DNA from: Cordilura impudica
Lineage: Eukaryota; Arthropoda; Insecta; Diptera; Scathophagidae
Length of the DNA: 64,000 nucleotides
Assembly: GCA_963682025.1 (NCBI GenBank)
Contig: OY821521.1
Span: forward strand, 170,367,165 to 170,431,164
Direction: 5' to 3'
Of this stretch, positions 46,401 through 57,597 are shown in pieces; the stretch's first letter is position 1, and the number at the start of each line of letters is the position of its first letter. The notes beneath the pieces are model-generated. The model was not told where the DNA came from, searched no databases, and saw nothing but the letters and a program-made list of their open reading frames with translations. The translations under genes and the position numbers were made by a program.

Positions 46401-49007
46401 ATGTTGGGATATGCCATGTGTGATTTATTAAATTTGTTAATGGGTTTGTAAATGAGTTTGTTATCTTCAATCACAACAATAATAAACCATAAAAGTGTTG
46501 GTTTGTGAACTGGCTAAGTTGAAAAATAAAAAAAATTGCTCTCGAATTTCGAGCGCTGGTATCTGCTAGTTTTGATAAATGAGTTATCAGAGCTCCTATA
46601 GTAAGACTATCTCAGTTTTATGTGACATACATTTCTGATCAATTTAAAAAATGAAAAACTTCTTTCTTATTATTTTCATCTTAGCTGTTCAACTTCAATA
46701 AAAAAAATAATTAAAAAGGACAACACTTCAATTTCCGTGCTGTCAAATAAATATTTGCACACTTAAGCTTAATTCGATAAAATTTTAATTTATTGTACAT
46801 TTATCGGTTTTTAGTTGTTAATATTAACTACTATTTTTAAACGTCCGCGCCTTGAATGAATAAGCTTTGCAATATTATATTCCGCAGGTATTTTTCCCAC
46901 TCTTCTTTAATAAATATTTTTTATTTCTTGGTAGCCATTTACCGATCTTTTTGTTTAAACGAACCCACAAATTTTCGATAGGGTTCATATCAGGACTCTG
47001 AGCTAAGTATTAATAACTTCGAATTTTTGAAATCGAAACACGCACAAAATTTTCAAAAATACATATGTATTTTTTATTAATTATTTTTATACCCTCCACA
47101 CCTCAGTGGCAGAGGGTATATATAGGTTTATCATTCCGTTTGTAACGCATCGAAATAAATTCCGGAGACCCTAAAACCATATATTCTTAATCATTATAAC
47201 AAGGGAAGTTGATATAGCGATGACCGTTTGTCCGTCTGTCTGTCGAAATCACGATCACGCCATCAATATCTAAGGTAGACCGTTCGTTTTTGTATATGAT
47301 CGTTTATGAACATCACAAAGGAGTTGCTATTTAAAATCGTCAAAATCGGTCAAAGGGGTCACGAGTTATGAATGAAACTTTGAAAAACTCTTGAAAAAAT
47401 AAAATTTTTCAGTGTGTTTGTTGTTTTTCTTAAGAAATGGTTGTTGTATATGTTGTAATTCTTCTTATTGTTGAAGTCATTGCAGTTGGTTGTATATTAA
47501 TACTGCACGTGTCCATTGGCCTAAGCACGTATTACCACATATTTTTTTATCGTTAAAATTAAAAAATGAATATTAAAAATTAAAAATTAAAAATTAAAAA
47601 TTAAAAACTAAAAATTAAAAATTAAAAATTAAAAATTTAAAATTTAAAATTAAAAATTAAAAATTAAAAATTAAAAATTAAATATTAAAAATTAAAAATT
47701 AAAAATTAAAAATTAAAAATTAAAAATTAAAAATTAAAAATTAAAAATTAAAAATTAAAAATTAAAAATTAAAAATTAAAAATTAAAAATTAAAAATTAA
47801 AAATTAAAAATTTAAAATTAAAAATTAAAAATTAAAAATTAAAAATTAAAAATTAAAAATTAAAAATTAAAAATTAAAAATTAAAAATTAAAAATTAAAA
47901 ATTAAAAATTAAAAATTAAAAATTAAAAATTAAAAATTAAAAATTAAAAATTAAAAATTAAAAATTAAAAATTAAAAATTAAAAATTAAAAATTAAAAAT
48001 TAAAAATTAAAAATTAAAAATTAAAAATTAAAAATTAAAAATTAAAAATTAAAAATTAAAAATTAAAAATTAAAAATTAAAAATTAAAAATTAAAAATTA
48101 AAAATTAAAAATTAAAAATTAAAAATTAAAAATTAAAAATTAAAAATTAAAAATTAAAAATTAAAAATTAAAAATTAAAAATTAAAAATTAAAAATTAAA
48201 AATTAAAAATTAAAAATTAAAAATTAAAAATTAAAAATTAAAAATTAAAAATTAAAAATTAAAAATTAAAAATTAAAAATTAAAAATTAAAAATTAAAAA
48301 TTAAAAATTAAAAATTAAAAATTAAAAATTAAAAGTTAAAAATTAAAAATTAAAAATTAAAAATTAAAAGTTAAAAATTAAAAATTAAAAATTAAAAATT
48401 AAAAATTAAAAATAAAAAATTAAAAATTAAAAATTAAAAATTAAAAATTAAAAATTAAAAATTAAAAATTAAAAATTACAAATTACAAATTACAAATTAA
48501 AAATTAAAAATTAAAAATTAAAAATTAAAAATTAGAAATTAAAAATTAAAAATTAAAAATTAAAAATTTATAATTTAAAATTTAAAATTTGAAAAAAAAT
48601 TTAAAATTATGGACGTCAATTTAGGACTCAGAAGGCGATTCGCCGGAAAATCTCATTACCAAATAGTGATATAGTGTATACAAATACAATAAAAATAATT
48701 TATTTCTATTTTTCAGCACTGGCCCGAACCGAATTGCTTTAGGCCCGAACGCTTTTCGCCTGAGTCGCTAAAGAATATTCATCCAATGTCGTATATACCC
48801 TTTGGAGCTGGACCACATGGCTGCATTGGTAGCCGTTTGGGATTGTTGCAAGTCAAACTAGGCTTGGCGCATATTCTTAAATTGTGTAGCGTTGAACAAT
48901 GCTCCCGTACTGCAACTGAAATCAAATTTGATCCTCAATCGTTTATGCTGCAGGCTAAGGGTGGTATATACTTAAGATTTATTTTGGACCAAGATAACGA
49001 AAAGTAA
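43438..49007 (+). CDS. Cyp6t3: Gene C: cytochrome P450, CYP6T-like (Cyp6t3-like)
   Basis: A complete P450 of 518 aa from two exons: 43438-44703 (422 codons) and 48717-49007 (96 codons plus stop), with a 4,013-bp phase-0 GT...AG intron. The anchor is residues 1-20. C-helix W128-xxx-R132, I-helix AGFETS 314-319, ExxR 371-374 (EGLR), PERF 432-435, heme loop FGAGPHGCIG with Cys458. ALTLPLSKYHIW, YPAAAFINREC and GPHGCIGSRLGLLQVKLG fit Drosophila Cyp6t3 as I recall it, a P450 tied to ecdysteroid synthesis in larvae; the same role here is only inferred. Unlike A, B and D, it has no intron after LMLTV, so the first two exons are fused. Poly(A) signal AATAAA at 49073-49078. Confidence 0.9.
45025..46408. 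mobile_element. ISL2EU-like element 2
   Basis: Perfect 10-bp ends CCCAACATAC / GTATGTTGGG are followed on both sides by an AATAC-ACTTGAGAATAA motif. The target duplication is AT (45023-45024, 46409-46410). The element is 1,384 bp. Its ends and AT duplication match the 810-bp element at 17617. It also carries a diverged direct repeat of AGTTAACTGT-CTTGTTGATAGTTTTCTCGT at about 46140 and 46213. Confidence 0.65.
45753..45938 (-). pseudogene. Fragment of a transposon-encoded protein (tentative)
   Basis: The minus-strand frame ends NNIIKDYNIRDELAKWSVKH. The pattern I/L-R-D-L-x-x-W-A/S-x-x-x-N recalls the accessory proteins found with some animal DNA transposons, but I cannot name the family. It is only 61 aa and ends abruptly. 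Likely a relic of the second protein of the element it lies in. Confidence 0.3.
46680..47060 (-). pseudogene. Tc1-like transposase, C-terminal remnant
   Basis: On the minus strand, 47005-46860 reads SPDMNPIENLWVRLNKKIGK, then WLPRNKKYLLKKSGKNTCGI, after one disrupted codon. This is the catalytic Glu segment (PIEN) and C-terminal tail of a Tc1-type transposase. The rest is lost. Confidence 0.65.
47089..47560 (+). mobile_element. DINE-B, copy 2
   Basis: A complete 5' end: TATACCCTCCACACCTCAG with a GAGGGTATA hairpin, AACGCATCGAAATAAATTCC, TTGTCCGTCTGTCTGTC core, GGAGTTGCTATTTAAAATCG. The start closely matches what I recall of Drosophila INE-1. It ends at TATTACCACATATTT, beside the TTAAAAA array. 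Confidence 0.75.
47563..48600. repeat. (TTAAAAA)n array in gene C intron
   Basis: About 1 kb of a 7-bp unit, nearly uniform, with rare variants (TTAAAAG, TTACAAA, TTTAAAA). It ends 116 bp before the last exon of gene C. Confidence 0.95.
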
Positions 49008-49539
49008 TATTGAAGAAAATTCTATATTTTGGCTGTGAAATTAAGAAAAAAATTTTAAATTTATTTTTAAACAATAAAATCAATTAAATTTATAAGAATT
49101 ATTTTTTAATGGATTAATTTTAGGATAAATTAGGGTATATTTTCAAGCTACTAATTGGAGTGGTGGAAAACCAACCTGGTACTGGAATCTCTCTTCAATT
49201 ATAACAGCTTAGTTTATGAGAGAGATTAGTATTTATGTTTTCCAAGCTTTTTCTTATAAAAATAAATAAATGGTCCAAAATTTAGGTGATCGCAATTTAG
49301 AGACCATTTAGGTTCAACTATTTCCATGTCCACAAATAAACCCTAAATGCCCTATTCACTCTATCTATCGATATTTTTAAGTTTTCTATGATTTTTCATA
49401 TTAAATTTAAATGAAATTCTTTAAAATTCTATCATTTCCGAAAAATCACATTTTATGTTTATTTACCTAAAAAACCATATATTTCGTGATGTCCAAAATA
49501 TGGGCAAAATAAAATTAAAGCCCTAGATACTTACGTTAA
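49008..49539. other. Spacer between genes C and D
   Basis: 3' UTR of gene C, then AT-rich DNA without a recognised feature. Confidence 0.35.
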
Positions 49540-50655
49540 CATATTGGCCAGAATCAAAGAGGAAACAACACTCTGCTGTAGCACATCTAAAGAGGAAAGT
49601 TACATGCCACTACCGGGATTCTAACGGCACAGCGTATTATAGGCTACATACATGGCCATGAAATTTGGTGTCCAAATTTCCAACCTTAAACAAGAACCAA
49701 AATCATTTTTCACCTGCCTTTTTATGTCCAGGGCTCCAAGAAAGACGACTTCAAAGGTCTGGCTTTCCCTGCGTTATTGGAACCAACTGATATCTGGCAA
49801 TTCGTGAAATCTAGCAAATGCTTTGAAAAAGCGTTAACGATCCTGGGACTCATAGGGAATCACAAAGGCCTAGCAACCTAACCTAAATTAAAGCCGTTTA
49901 AGCTCTTAAGATTCGAGACGAAGCCGTTGTAGGATTTCCATGATATTTTCTATAAAAATCGATTCTTAGTCACAAAAAGTTTAATTTGCAAACAACAATG
50001 TTTTATCTAATAACTTGTAGAAAATACAAGGTTAAAAATGAACCAATATTTACCTTGTTAAAATTTCAAAGAAAATTGTAAATACATCGATTTTTAATTT
50101 TTGTGAAGTTCTCTATGTTTTTCTTATTCAATTCTCACCATCTTCAAAATATGTTGAATTACCTAAGTTTTTCTAATCTTCAAAAATTTTTTATTTTCTG
50201 ACATTAAAATAAATACAATATTACTTCGAGCAAATGGTTAAAAAGACGTTAATGATCCTAGGACACATATGCCATCACAATCAGCCTTTTTGGCCTCCGA
50301 GTCTTCTTGCAATCCGGAAGCTACAATTGCGACCTTACCTAAATTAAAGTAATTTAAGCTCTTAAGATTCGTAACAATTTATTTGTTGGATTTCTAGATA
50401 AAACGGTTCTTGGTCTACACACAAAAAAAAATTTATCTAATAACTTGTAGAAATTACAACGTCAAAAGTATTTTAGTTTAAATCAAAAAAAAAAATTACC
50501 TTGTTAAAATTACAGAGAAAATTTTAAATACATTGAATTTGAATTTTTGTAAACTAAACTATGTTTTTTCTCACATTAAATTTTAAGCACCTTTAAACTA
50601 TGTTGAATTGCCTTTTGTATTTAATCTTAAAAAAATTATTATTTTCTGACATTAA
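49540..50655 (+). mobile_element. Two LINE-like 3' tails in tandem
   Basis: 49700-49890 translates in pieces to SPAFLCPGLQERRLQ, then GLAFPALLEPTDIWQFVKSS, resembling the C-terminal end of a non-LTR ORF2, followed by a 3' UTR (CTCTTAAGATTCG, TTATCTAATAACTTGTAGAA). The last ~430 bases recur at 50225-50655 with divergence. The LINE assignment is tentative; the duplication is clear. Confidence 0.45.
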
Positions 50656-50659
50656 TAAA

Positions 50660-51023
50660 TCTATAATATTAATAGGCTAGGCGATTTCTTGTGACCGATG
50701 TTTTGTTCTACCATTTTATCCCGATTTTAACCAAACGTATATTATTTGAAAGGCTTTCCTTTTTAGCCATTTTGCAGATTTACAGATTTTTAAATTTTTT
50801 CCTTAATTTTGAGTAAATTCCATTTAAAGTTGATACTAACACATACATAAAATTATACATTTGATATGTGTGTTTTATTGAATTTGTTAATGTCTTTGTT
50901 AATGAGTTTATCTTCATTCACAATAATAATAAACCATAAAAGTGTTGGTTTGTGAATTGGCTAAGTTGAAAAATAAAGCTGCCTAGAAATTGCACTCGAA
51001 TTTCGAGCGCTGGAATCTGGTAG
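50660..51023 (+). mobile_element. Helitron H, copy 9
   Basis: TCTATAATATTAATAGGC to CTCGAATTTCGAGCGCTGG; the final CTAG is mutated to GTAG. It lies downstream of gene D's 3' end. Confidence 0.8.
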
Positions 51024-51382
51024 TTATTTTAAATAAAATATTACTTCTGAGGTTATATTGTGTGTAGGTTAATATCCGGAAAAAAATTTATTTTTATGGG
51101 TAAATCAAAAATAAATTATTTGGTCCAAAATTTGGGCCTTTATATCCTTTACCACTTAAGTTTAGGAGAAAATTTTGTAAACGTGGGTGATTCCAAGATA
51201 AAACCCTTTGATTTCTAACTAGCTTAGTGCTCGAGAAAATTGACTAAAGTATTTAAAATATACAGATTTTAAACGATTAACGAGTATTATGGGTTTTCTA
51301 AAACCATCTATTATTTTATATAACAACAGCAAAAAGAAACTAACAAAACCATATTTTTTCAAAGTATATTTATTGAAATTAC

Positions 51383-52533
51383 TTATACTAATGGATCTCG
51401 TACTATATTCAAATAAATGCCACCTTCTGACTGTATGATCAAAGCAAAGCGACTTAATATCATTTCCGGATGAGATTTATCGCAGGGCGAAACATAATGG
51501 TTCCTCAAAAAGTTTATGATACCAATTTTGGTCTGTAATAATCCAAAACGTTCACCGATACAATTATGAGGTCCAATGCCGAAAGGCATATAAGCCGCTT
51601 GATGATTATAAAGTTTATTTTCCGCACTGAAACGATCCGGTTCAAATTTATCTGGCTCAGGAAAATACTAGAAATCAAATCAAAAAGTTCAATTAGTCAC
51701 TAAAAAGATAATGTAAATATATAAAAAATTGTACAACTTACTTGAAGATCTCTTTGCAAGGCACTCGCTGATATATAGATTGGCATTCCCGGTGGTATAG
51801 TATAATCATAATAAGGCTTTAGGGAATATCCTTCACTAGCCGTACATTGCCTATCGAGAAAGGGTAGTGGTGGATACATTCTTAGTATTTCTAATACGAT
51901 ATTATTGAGGAACTTCATCTCATTTATTTGTTCGTACGATATTTGGCCATTATCACTTTGTTGCAAAACTTCACGAATTTCATCGCGCAAACGTTGTTGT
52001 ATATCCGATCGCTTGGCCAGTTCATACAACGAGAAAGAAATAGTAGCCGATGAGGTCTCAAAGCCGGCTGAGAAGAATACTGCCGCTTGCGCTATTACCG
52101 AATCAAGATCATTTGCAAAATGCGTCTTATCGCTTTCAGCTTCTTGGCGAAATTTGATGAGTACATCGATAAGATCATTGCGTTTTAGGCCCGATTTCGT
52201 ACGTTCTTTCATTACGTATGTGATGGTTTTACGTAAAAAGTCGGTAGTTTTTACTGAAAAAACTTTTAAATGCAACAGTTTCACCAACTGGGGTATGAAA
52301 AACATACAAGTAAATTCGAAGGCCCGCCAATGAGTGAAATCAAAAATACGTTTGCCGTTAGTGCGAAAATCGCCATTGGGATTTTCTAAACTATTAGCTT
52401 TAATGCCATAAGCTGCAGTCGCTATGACATCGGTGCTGTAGAGACCAGTTATATCTTTAACCTCTTTTACGACAGACTTCTCTTTAGCATTTTCTGTTAG
52501 GGAACATAAGTGTTTATCCAATTCTCGACCGAT
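51383..52533 (-). CDS. Gene D: cytochrome P450, CYP6G-like, first exon not found
   Basis: Two minus-strand exons are visible: 52533-51742 (264 codons, opening IGRELDKHLCSL) and 51667-51383 (94 codons plus stop), joined by a 74-bp phase-0 GT...AG intron. They supply 358 aa: I-helix AGFETSS, ExxR (EILR), PERF-type motif as PDRF, and heme loop FGIGPHNCIG. The K-helix-to-heme segment has QRDLQ where the others have HRD-K. The acceptor before IGRE has the same position and phase as in genes A and B, so an exon of about 157 codons with the ER anchor is expected at higher coordinates. No such exon was seen up to 64000. Either the intron is very long or the gene has lost its start. AATAAA (reversed) lies at 51369-51374. 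Confidence 0.82.
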
Positions 52534-52599
52534 CTGTGGAGGAAAAGCAAAAAAATATCATAATCAATAATATCGGATATCACAATATCGCAGACATAA

Positions 52600-53110
52600 T
52601 ATCCTCCAAAACTAAAGGAGATCTATAGTATAACATTTATAGAATCAGAGATTTTTTTTATAGGAAAACATTTTCAATATCTAGAAGAGTTTTTATAGAA
52701 AAACAATTTTAGAAACTGGCGATTTTTTAGAAAAAATTTCAAAGAAAAACATGCTCAAATGCTCAGATTTTTCTATAGAAAAACAGACTTGTTAAAGAAA
52801 GTTTTTTCTATAGGAAAACATTCTCATGAAAATTTTTAAAGAAAAACACTTAGAAAATCTACAATTTTTTTAAGGAAAACATTATCAGTAACTGGGGATA
52901 TTATTCTCAGTACCTGAGATTTCGTTATATACATAAGAAAACATTCCCAGATTCCGATGGATTTATAACAGTTAAATCTCAATAACTGAAAGATATTTTA
53001 TAGGAAAATATTCTGAAGTTTTCTATAAATACTGATGACTTGCCTGTAGAAAAACAGTTAAAGATTTAGCGGTTTTTGTATTGAAAATTCATTTTAGAAA
53101 ATGAATCTAA
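52600..53110. repeat. Diverged ~50-bp repeat upstream of gene D exon 2
   Basis: Loose repeats of TTTTCTATAGAAAAACATTC-TCAG-AACTG; more continue at 53890-54000 after a DINE-A insertion. Confidence 0.55.
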
Positions 53111-53115
53111 ATTCT

Positions 53116-53890
53116 AACAAGTAAGAAAATTATAGTTGGTCTAGACCGACTATACGATACCCTATACCATACGTTTAGAGACCCTATCTCTTAGGCCCAA
53201 CTAACTGGACATAGAAAATAAGCAAAAACCAAATTTGAGTGAGATTTTTATTAATTTTTTTGGCTGCAGATATGAAAAAGTTCATATCGGATGCTATATC
53301 TATATAGGGACTTGGTCCAAAAATGGACCGATCCTGATCATGTTTGGTAAAGTCTCTTGTATTTTGCAAAAATATATACAAACAAAATTTGAGAAGAATC
53401 AGTGCAATATTTTTGTTTTTTAATAGATTTAAGTGAAGATCGGGAAGCAGCTCTATATGGGGTCAAAGGGATCATTTTTGGACTACTCATTAATGGATGT
53501 AATGAATGCATACAAACCCAATTTGAGTAAGTTCTATATGACAATTTGGATCTTATTGCAATTTATGTCGATTTCATATGGGTAATTTGTATGGGGGCTA
53601 GGTCTGAACATGGACCGATTCTCACCAATTTCAATAGCGTTCATCCCATGGCCGATAAAAGCTTATATACCAAATTTCATCAAAATATATTCATATTTGC
53701 GACCTGCAGTTTGATTACAAGGTTTACATGGACACACAGACGGACGGACGGACATTGTTAAATCAACTCAGAAAGTGATTCTGATTCGATCGGTATAATT
53801 AAAGATGGGTCTAGGTCAAATATTTTTGGTTGTTACAAACAGCAGCACAAAGTCATTATACCCAAACCACATAGTGGTATAGGGTATAAA
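53116..53890 (-). mobile_element. DINE-A, reverse copy
   Basis: Nearly full length. A few dozen bases are missing around 53461 (GGGGTC-AAAGGG), and the core has only three GGAC units. It splits the ~50-bp repeat block. Confidence 0.8.
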
Positions 53891-54568
53891 AATGTTGTGG
53901 AAAAAGTCCTTTCAGTTTTCAGAACAGTTCTTTTGTCTTAGAATCTTTGGGTTTTGAAATATTCCTATAGAAAAATGTACTCAGAATCTATGTTGCCAAC
54001 TTTTTATTTTTTTTAAACCTACACATGTAAAAAAAATAATCCATATTTCCAAATATTTTCCAAAAAGAAAATCCCCTACATTTTCAATTGCTAAAACAAA
54101 ATAAAATAAAATAATAAGAAAAATACATTAAGGCACGTTTGTTTTAATGTGCCGGATTTAATTTAAATTTGGTACAGTCTATATCTTAAATTATATGACT
54201 TAGATTTTTTTTATTTTAATTCGAACGTCTGTGACTATACAGAAAATTCTCTCAGCATCTACGTTTGCGTAGGCAGAAAAAATAATATTTTTACTAATTT
54301 CCAAAAATTTTGCATTATTAAATCCTCATTAAAGTTTCTCACTGTAATTATTTTATACCATAGTTGAACGATATCAAATTTTTTGAACGTCTTTTTGAAG
54401 TTCTTTTTTTTAGAAAAATTGTACTCCAATATTCGTTATTCATGGGAATGATCGTTTATGTTTATATGAAACTTTTTACACATAATATCAGACTTAAATT
54501 CATCTTTATTTTCTCCAAAAGCAGCACTAGTATTTAGAAATGCAATTTCTTTCAAGACACTTTCCGTT
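53891..54568. other. Unassigned AT-rich DNA
   Basis: A few more ~50-bp repeat units to about 54000, then nothing recognised. Confidence 0.3.
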
Positions 54569-56031
54569 TTCAGCAGAAGACTTCTTTGAATTTCTTCTAA
54601 AGCCGTTAAGTAAATTTGAAGACAGTCAGTCTTAAAGCCTATTTAACCACACGTTGTTGAAATGTATCCGTACCGTAAATGTAACGTTGGCATTCAGTGC
54701 AATTATAGAACGTAAATAACGAACCAGTATGTTGCTGTGTAAAATAAACCAAACTTCATCAGCTGTTCACAAATGTCACGTAGAATCGTAGCAAAAATCT
54801 ATTTTCAACAGATTGGGACGTTCCGGTTACGTGACAGTCGAGTTCGGTAACTGCTCTTAATGCTTTTCTTAATTTGATTTACCTTTAATTTGCAGCGAAA
54901 TATGTGGAGATCGCATTAAAAAATTCGTTTTCAGTTCAGTTTTTTTAATGCAATTTTGGCCCAATTTTAAAAATATTTTAATTGATTCCGTATGAAGTAC
55001 GTTTATCAATGGTTCTAAACAAGCTTTGTTGCATTCATCGGTCAATTCATTGTAAGGTAATTCTGCTGATTTTATTTTATCTCTTGTAGAAGAAAATTTA
55101 AAATTTTCAAGAACTACTGGCCAATTGGATAAAATTTGTTCAACACATTTTTGGCGTCTTCTCCTCATTACGCAAGATCAGAAATTCTTCTAATTCTGTA
55201 AATCTTTTTAAACTTCCAGTTATATATGTTCCGATTTGTCGTATATGTTATTAGGGAGCTCTTGGTAATGCAAGAAAGGATTTAAAAGCTATAATTGCTG
55301 CAGATTCATTTTATAGCTGTAGCCTAGAGGGGTTGCCTTCTAACAAACGGGAGGAAATTGAGTTGTGTTGGCCCACCTTGACGTTGGCTACATTGCAACA
55401 GATTCCACTTATATATTTGAAAACGGAATGGAATAATTTATAAAAAATTTTTTTAATAGATTTATAGAGTTAGATCCAACAGATAAAGGATCCAAAAGTT
55501 CCACAATTACCTCTTCCTGCTCAACGTCATATAATCGTACACATAGTACACATATGGTTTCGTTGGATCTAATGTCTGCATTTTCATTAACAAGCACAGA
55601 AAATTTTGTATGTTGTAACTTTTTAACCAATTTTGATCTTTGTTCGTCATTTTGTTCTTCATAATTTACTTTTCTTAATGATATTTGAATCAGGTACTAT
55701 TTCTTTCAAAAATGGTAACAAATGGTCCATAACCACAAAAAAATCACTAAGTCGAATTTAAAAATTTTCAACAAAATAATTGCCAATGGCTTTCGATGTG
55801 TTCACTGCTACAATATTATATTGGTGTAATTTTGTTGCAGCAGGTTTCTTTAGCTCTGATTATCCACAGTTCATTACTTCTCCACAAGCTTTAAATATAC
55901 ATTTAAATTTATCATCCTTTATTTCTTTTAACCAACCTTTCAAAACCTTTTGCTCTAATTAGCTTTGACAGAACATTTGTTTTTTTCTGCTGTACACTGC
56001 TTTCCTTAGAAGAAGTACTCGACTCAGACAT
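54569..56031 (-). pseudogene. hAT-family transposase remnant
   Basis: Reading down from 56031: MSESSTSSKESSVQQKK, then WLKEIKDDKFKCICKACGEV and KKPAATKLHQ (a BED-type zinc-finger region, frameshifted). Next, 55630-55409 gives KFSVLVNENADIRSNETICV, LCVRLYDVEQEEVIVELLDP, matching the first Asp block of hAT transposases (D as N in VNENAD). 55168-54869 gives further helical domain. Many stops and frame changes break it. Its upstream end is cut by a Helitron. Confidence 0.65.
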
Positions 56032-56040
56032 TGTCCTATA

Positions 56041-56404
56041 TCTATAATATTAATAGGCTAGGCGATTTCTTGTGACCGATGATTTGTTCTACCGTTTTAT
56101 CCCGATTTTCACCAAACGTATATTATTTGAAAGGTATTTCTTTTTAGCCGTTTTGCAGATTTACAGATTTTTCAATTCTTACCTTTATTTTGAGTAAATT
56201 GCATTTAAAATTGCTATTAACACATACATAAAATTATACAATGTTATGTGTGTGTTTATTAAATTTGTTAATGTGTTTGTAATAAAAATTAGTTTTTTTG
56301 TGTTGATTTGTGAATTGGCTATAATTGATTAGCATACCATTTTTAATAACAAAATAAAATCTCCTAGAATTTGCACTCGAATTTCGAGGGCTGGAATGTG
56401 CTAG
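56041..56404 (+). mobile_element. Helitron H, copy 10
   Basis: TCTATAATATTAATAGGC to TTTCGAGGGCTGGAATGTG, ending CTAG; inserted between A (56040) and T (56405), just upstream of the hAT remnant's start. Confidence 0.85.
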
Positions 56405-56574
56405 TTTATATGAAGAGGACAATAAACTCTCATTGCGTAATTATAAAATTATATTTAGCTTACTTGAATTGCTTCTTAATTTACCGAGGAAGTTGTTTTT
56501 GATTTAAATTTGATTTTTTTTTATTTATTTATTTTTTTTTTGTATCAATTTAAAAGGAGTAACGACGACAACTA

Positions 56575-57597
56575 CTTATGCATGAAACACATAGACGACA
56601 GCGGCTACACGATTATTTTGACATCAACAGAGCTGCACGGCTACACGACTACTTTTGTCGCTGTAGTCAACTTAAGCTGCGTTCACACTACGTGTTTTGC
56701 TCGTGTTTTTCTTATTTTTTTAGCACGTGTAATTTGTACACATAGTGTGAACCCTTTCAAACATTGTTTATGTACAACACATTTTGCAAGACACATGTAA
56801 ATTTTTCAATTAGAGCAGGTTCTATTTTGGCAAGGCAAACATATGAAAATACAACACTGTTTGTGGCGAAAGAAAAACAGAGTAAATTATAAAGATTAAT
56901 ATTGAAAGAAAAATAAATTGTTTATTATTAATTAACAATTAAAAAATATATAAAATATATAACTTTATTTTTAATAATAAATTTTTGTAAATTCACAAAT
57001 TAAATCAGCTGTTGTTTACATTAGAGGTTATGTCATACGGAAATACATATGTACGTTTGAACGCAAAAATTATGAATCGTAAACGGCAATTTTGACACAC
57101 ACACGGAATTACGTATGGATCGTACAACTGAATTTACATATGGAAAATACACATAGTGTAAACACACCTTTTGGATAATTTCTATTTTTATTTGCTACAA
57201 AACAAAAATAGTGTTAACAATATAACAAAATATGTAAAAGAAATTAGTGCTATGAAATATTTTATTTTGTTACAAAAAAAAATCGAAAAATGAAACGCTA
57301 AATTTCCATTAATAATCAAAAGGGTTTAAATAAATTTATTTATTTATTTTTACGTTGTAATAATGCATTACAAATAGGTAATTGTGTATTTAAATCAAGT
57401 TTATATAGAATCATGCATGTTCTTCTATTTTAATAAAGTGAAAAATATAATTGGCACTACTGATATAAAAATGCATTTGTATAAAAACAGCTGTTTATGT
57501 TATTGTTATATGTTGCTGTCGTTTTCAAAAAAATTAAGTAACTGACTACACGACTAAAAATGCTGCTGGCAGTCATCTATGTGTTTCATGCATTATT
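56575..57597. mobile_element. MITE carrying a second MITE
   Basis: The ends ATGCATGAAACACATAGA-GAC are inverted at 56578 and 57593, with TACACGACTA motifs just inside both arms. The interior holds a different inverted-repeat element at 56674-57170. No transposase. Confidence 0.65.
56674..57170. mobile_element. Inner MITE, AAGCTGCGTTCACACTA ends
   Basis: AAGCTGCGTTCACACTACGT at left is mirrored at right as AAGGTGTGTTTACACTATGT. It is 497 bp and non-coding. Confidence 0.65.

Larger units (their letters stand above)
44825..46569 (+). mobile_element. Helitron H, copy 8, split by an insertion
   Basis: The 5' part is 44825-45024 and the 3' part 46409-46569, ending in CTCGAATTTCGAGCGCTGG and CTGCTAG. 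Other copies read ATACATATG across the split point. It lies in the intron of gene C. Confidence 0.85.
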
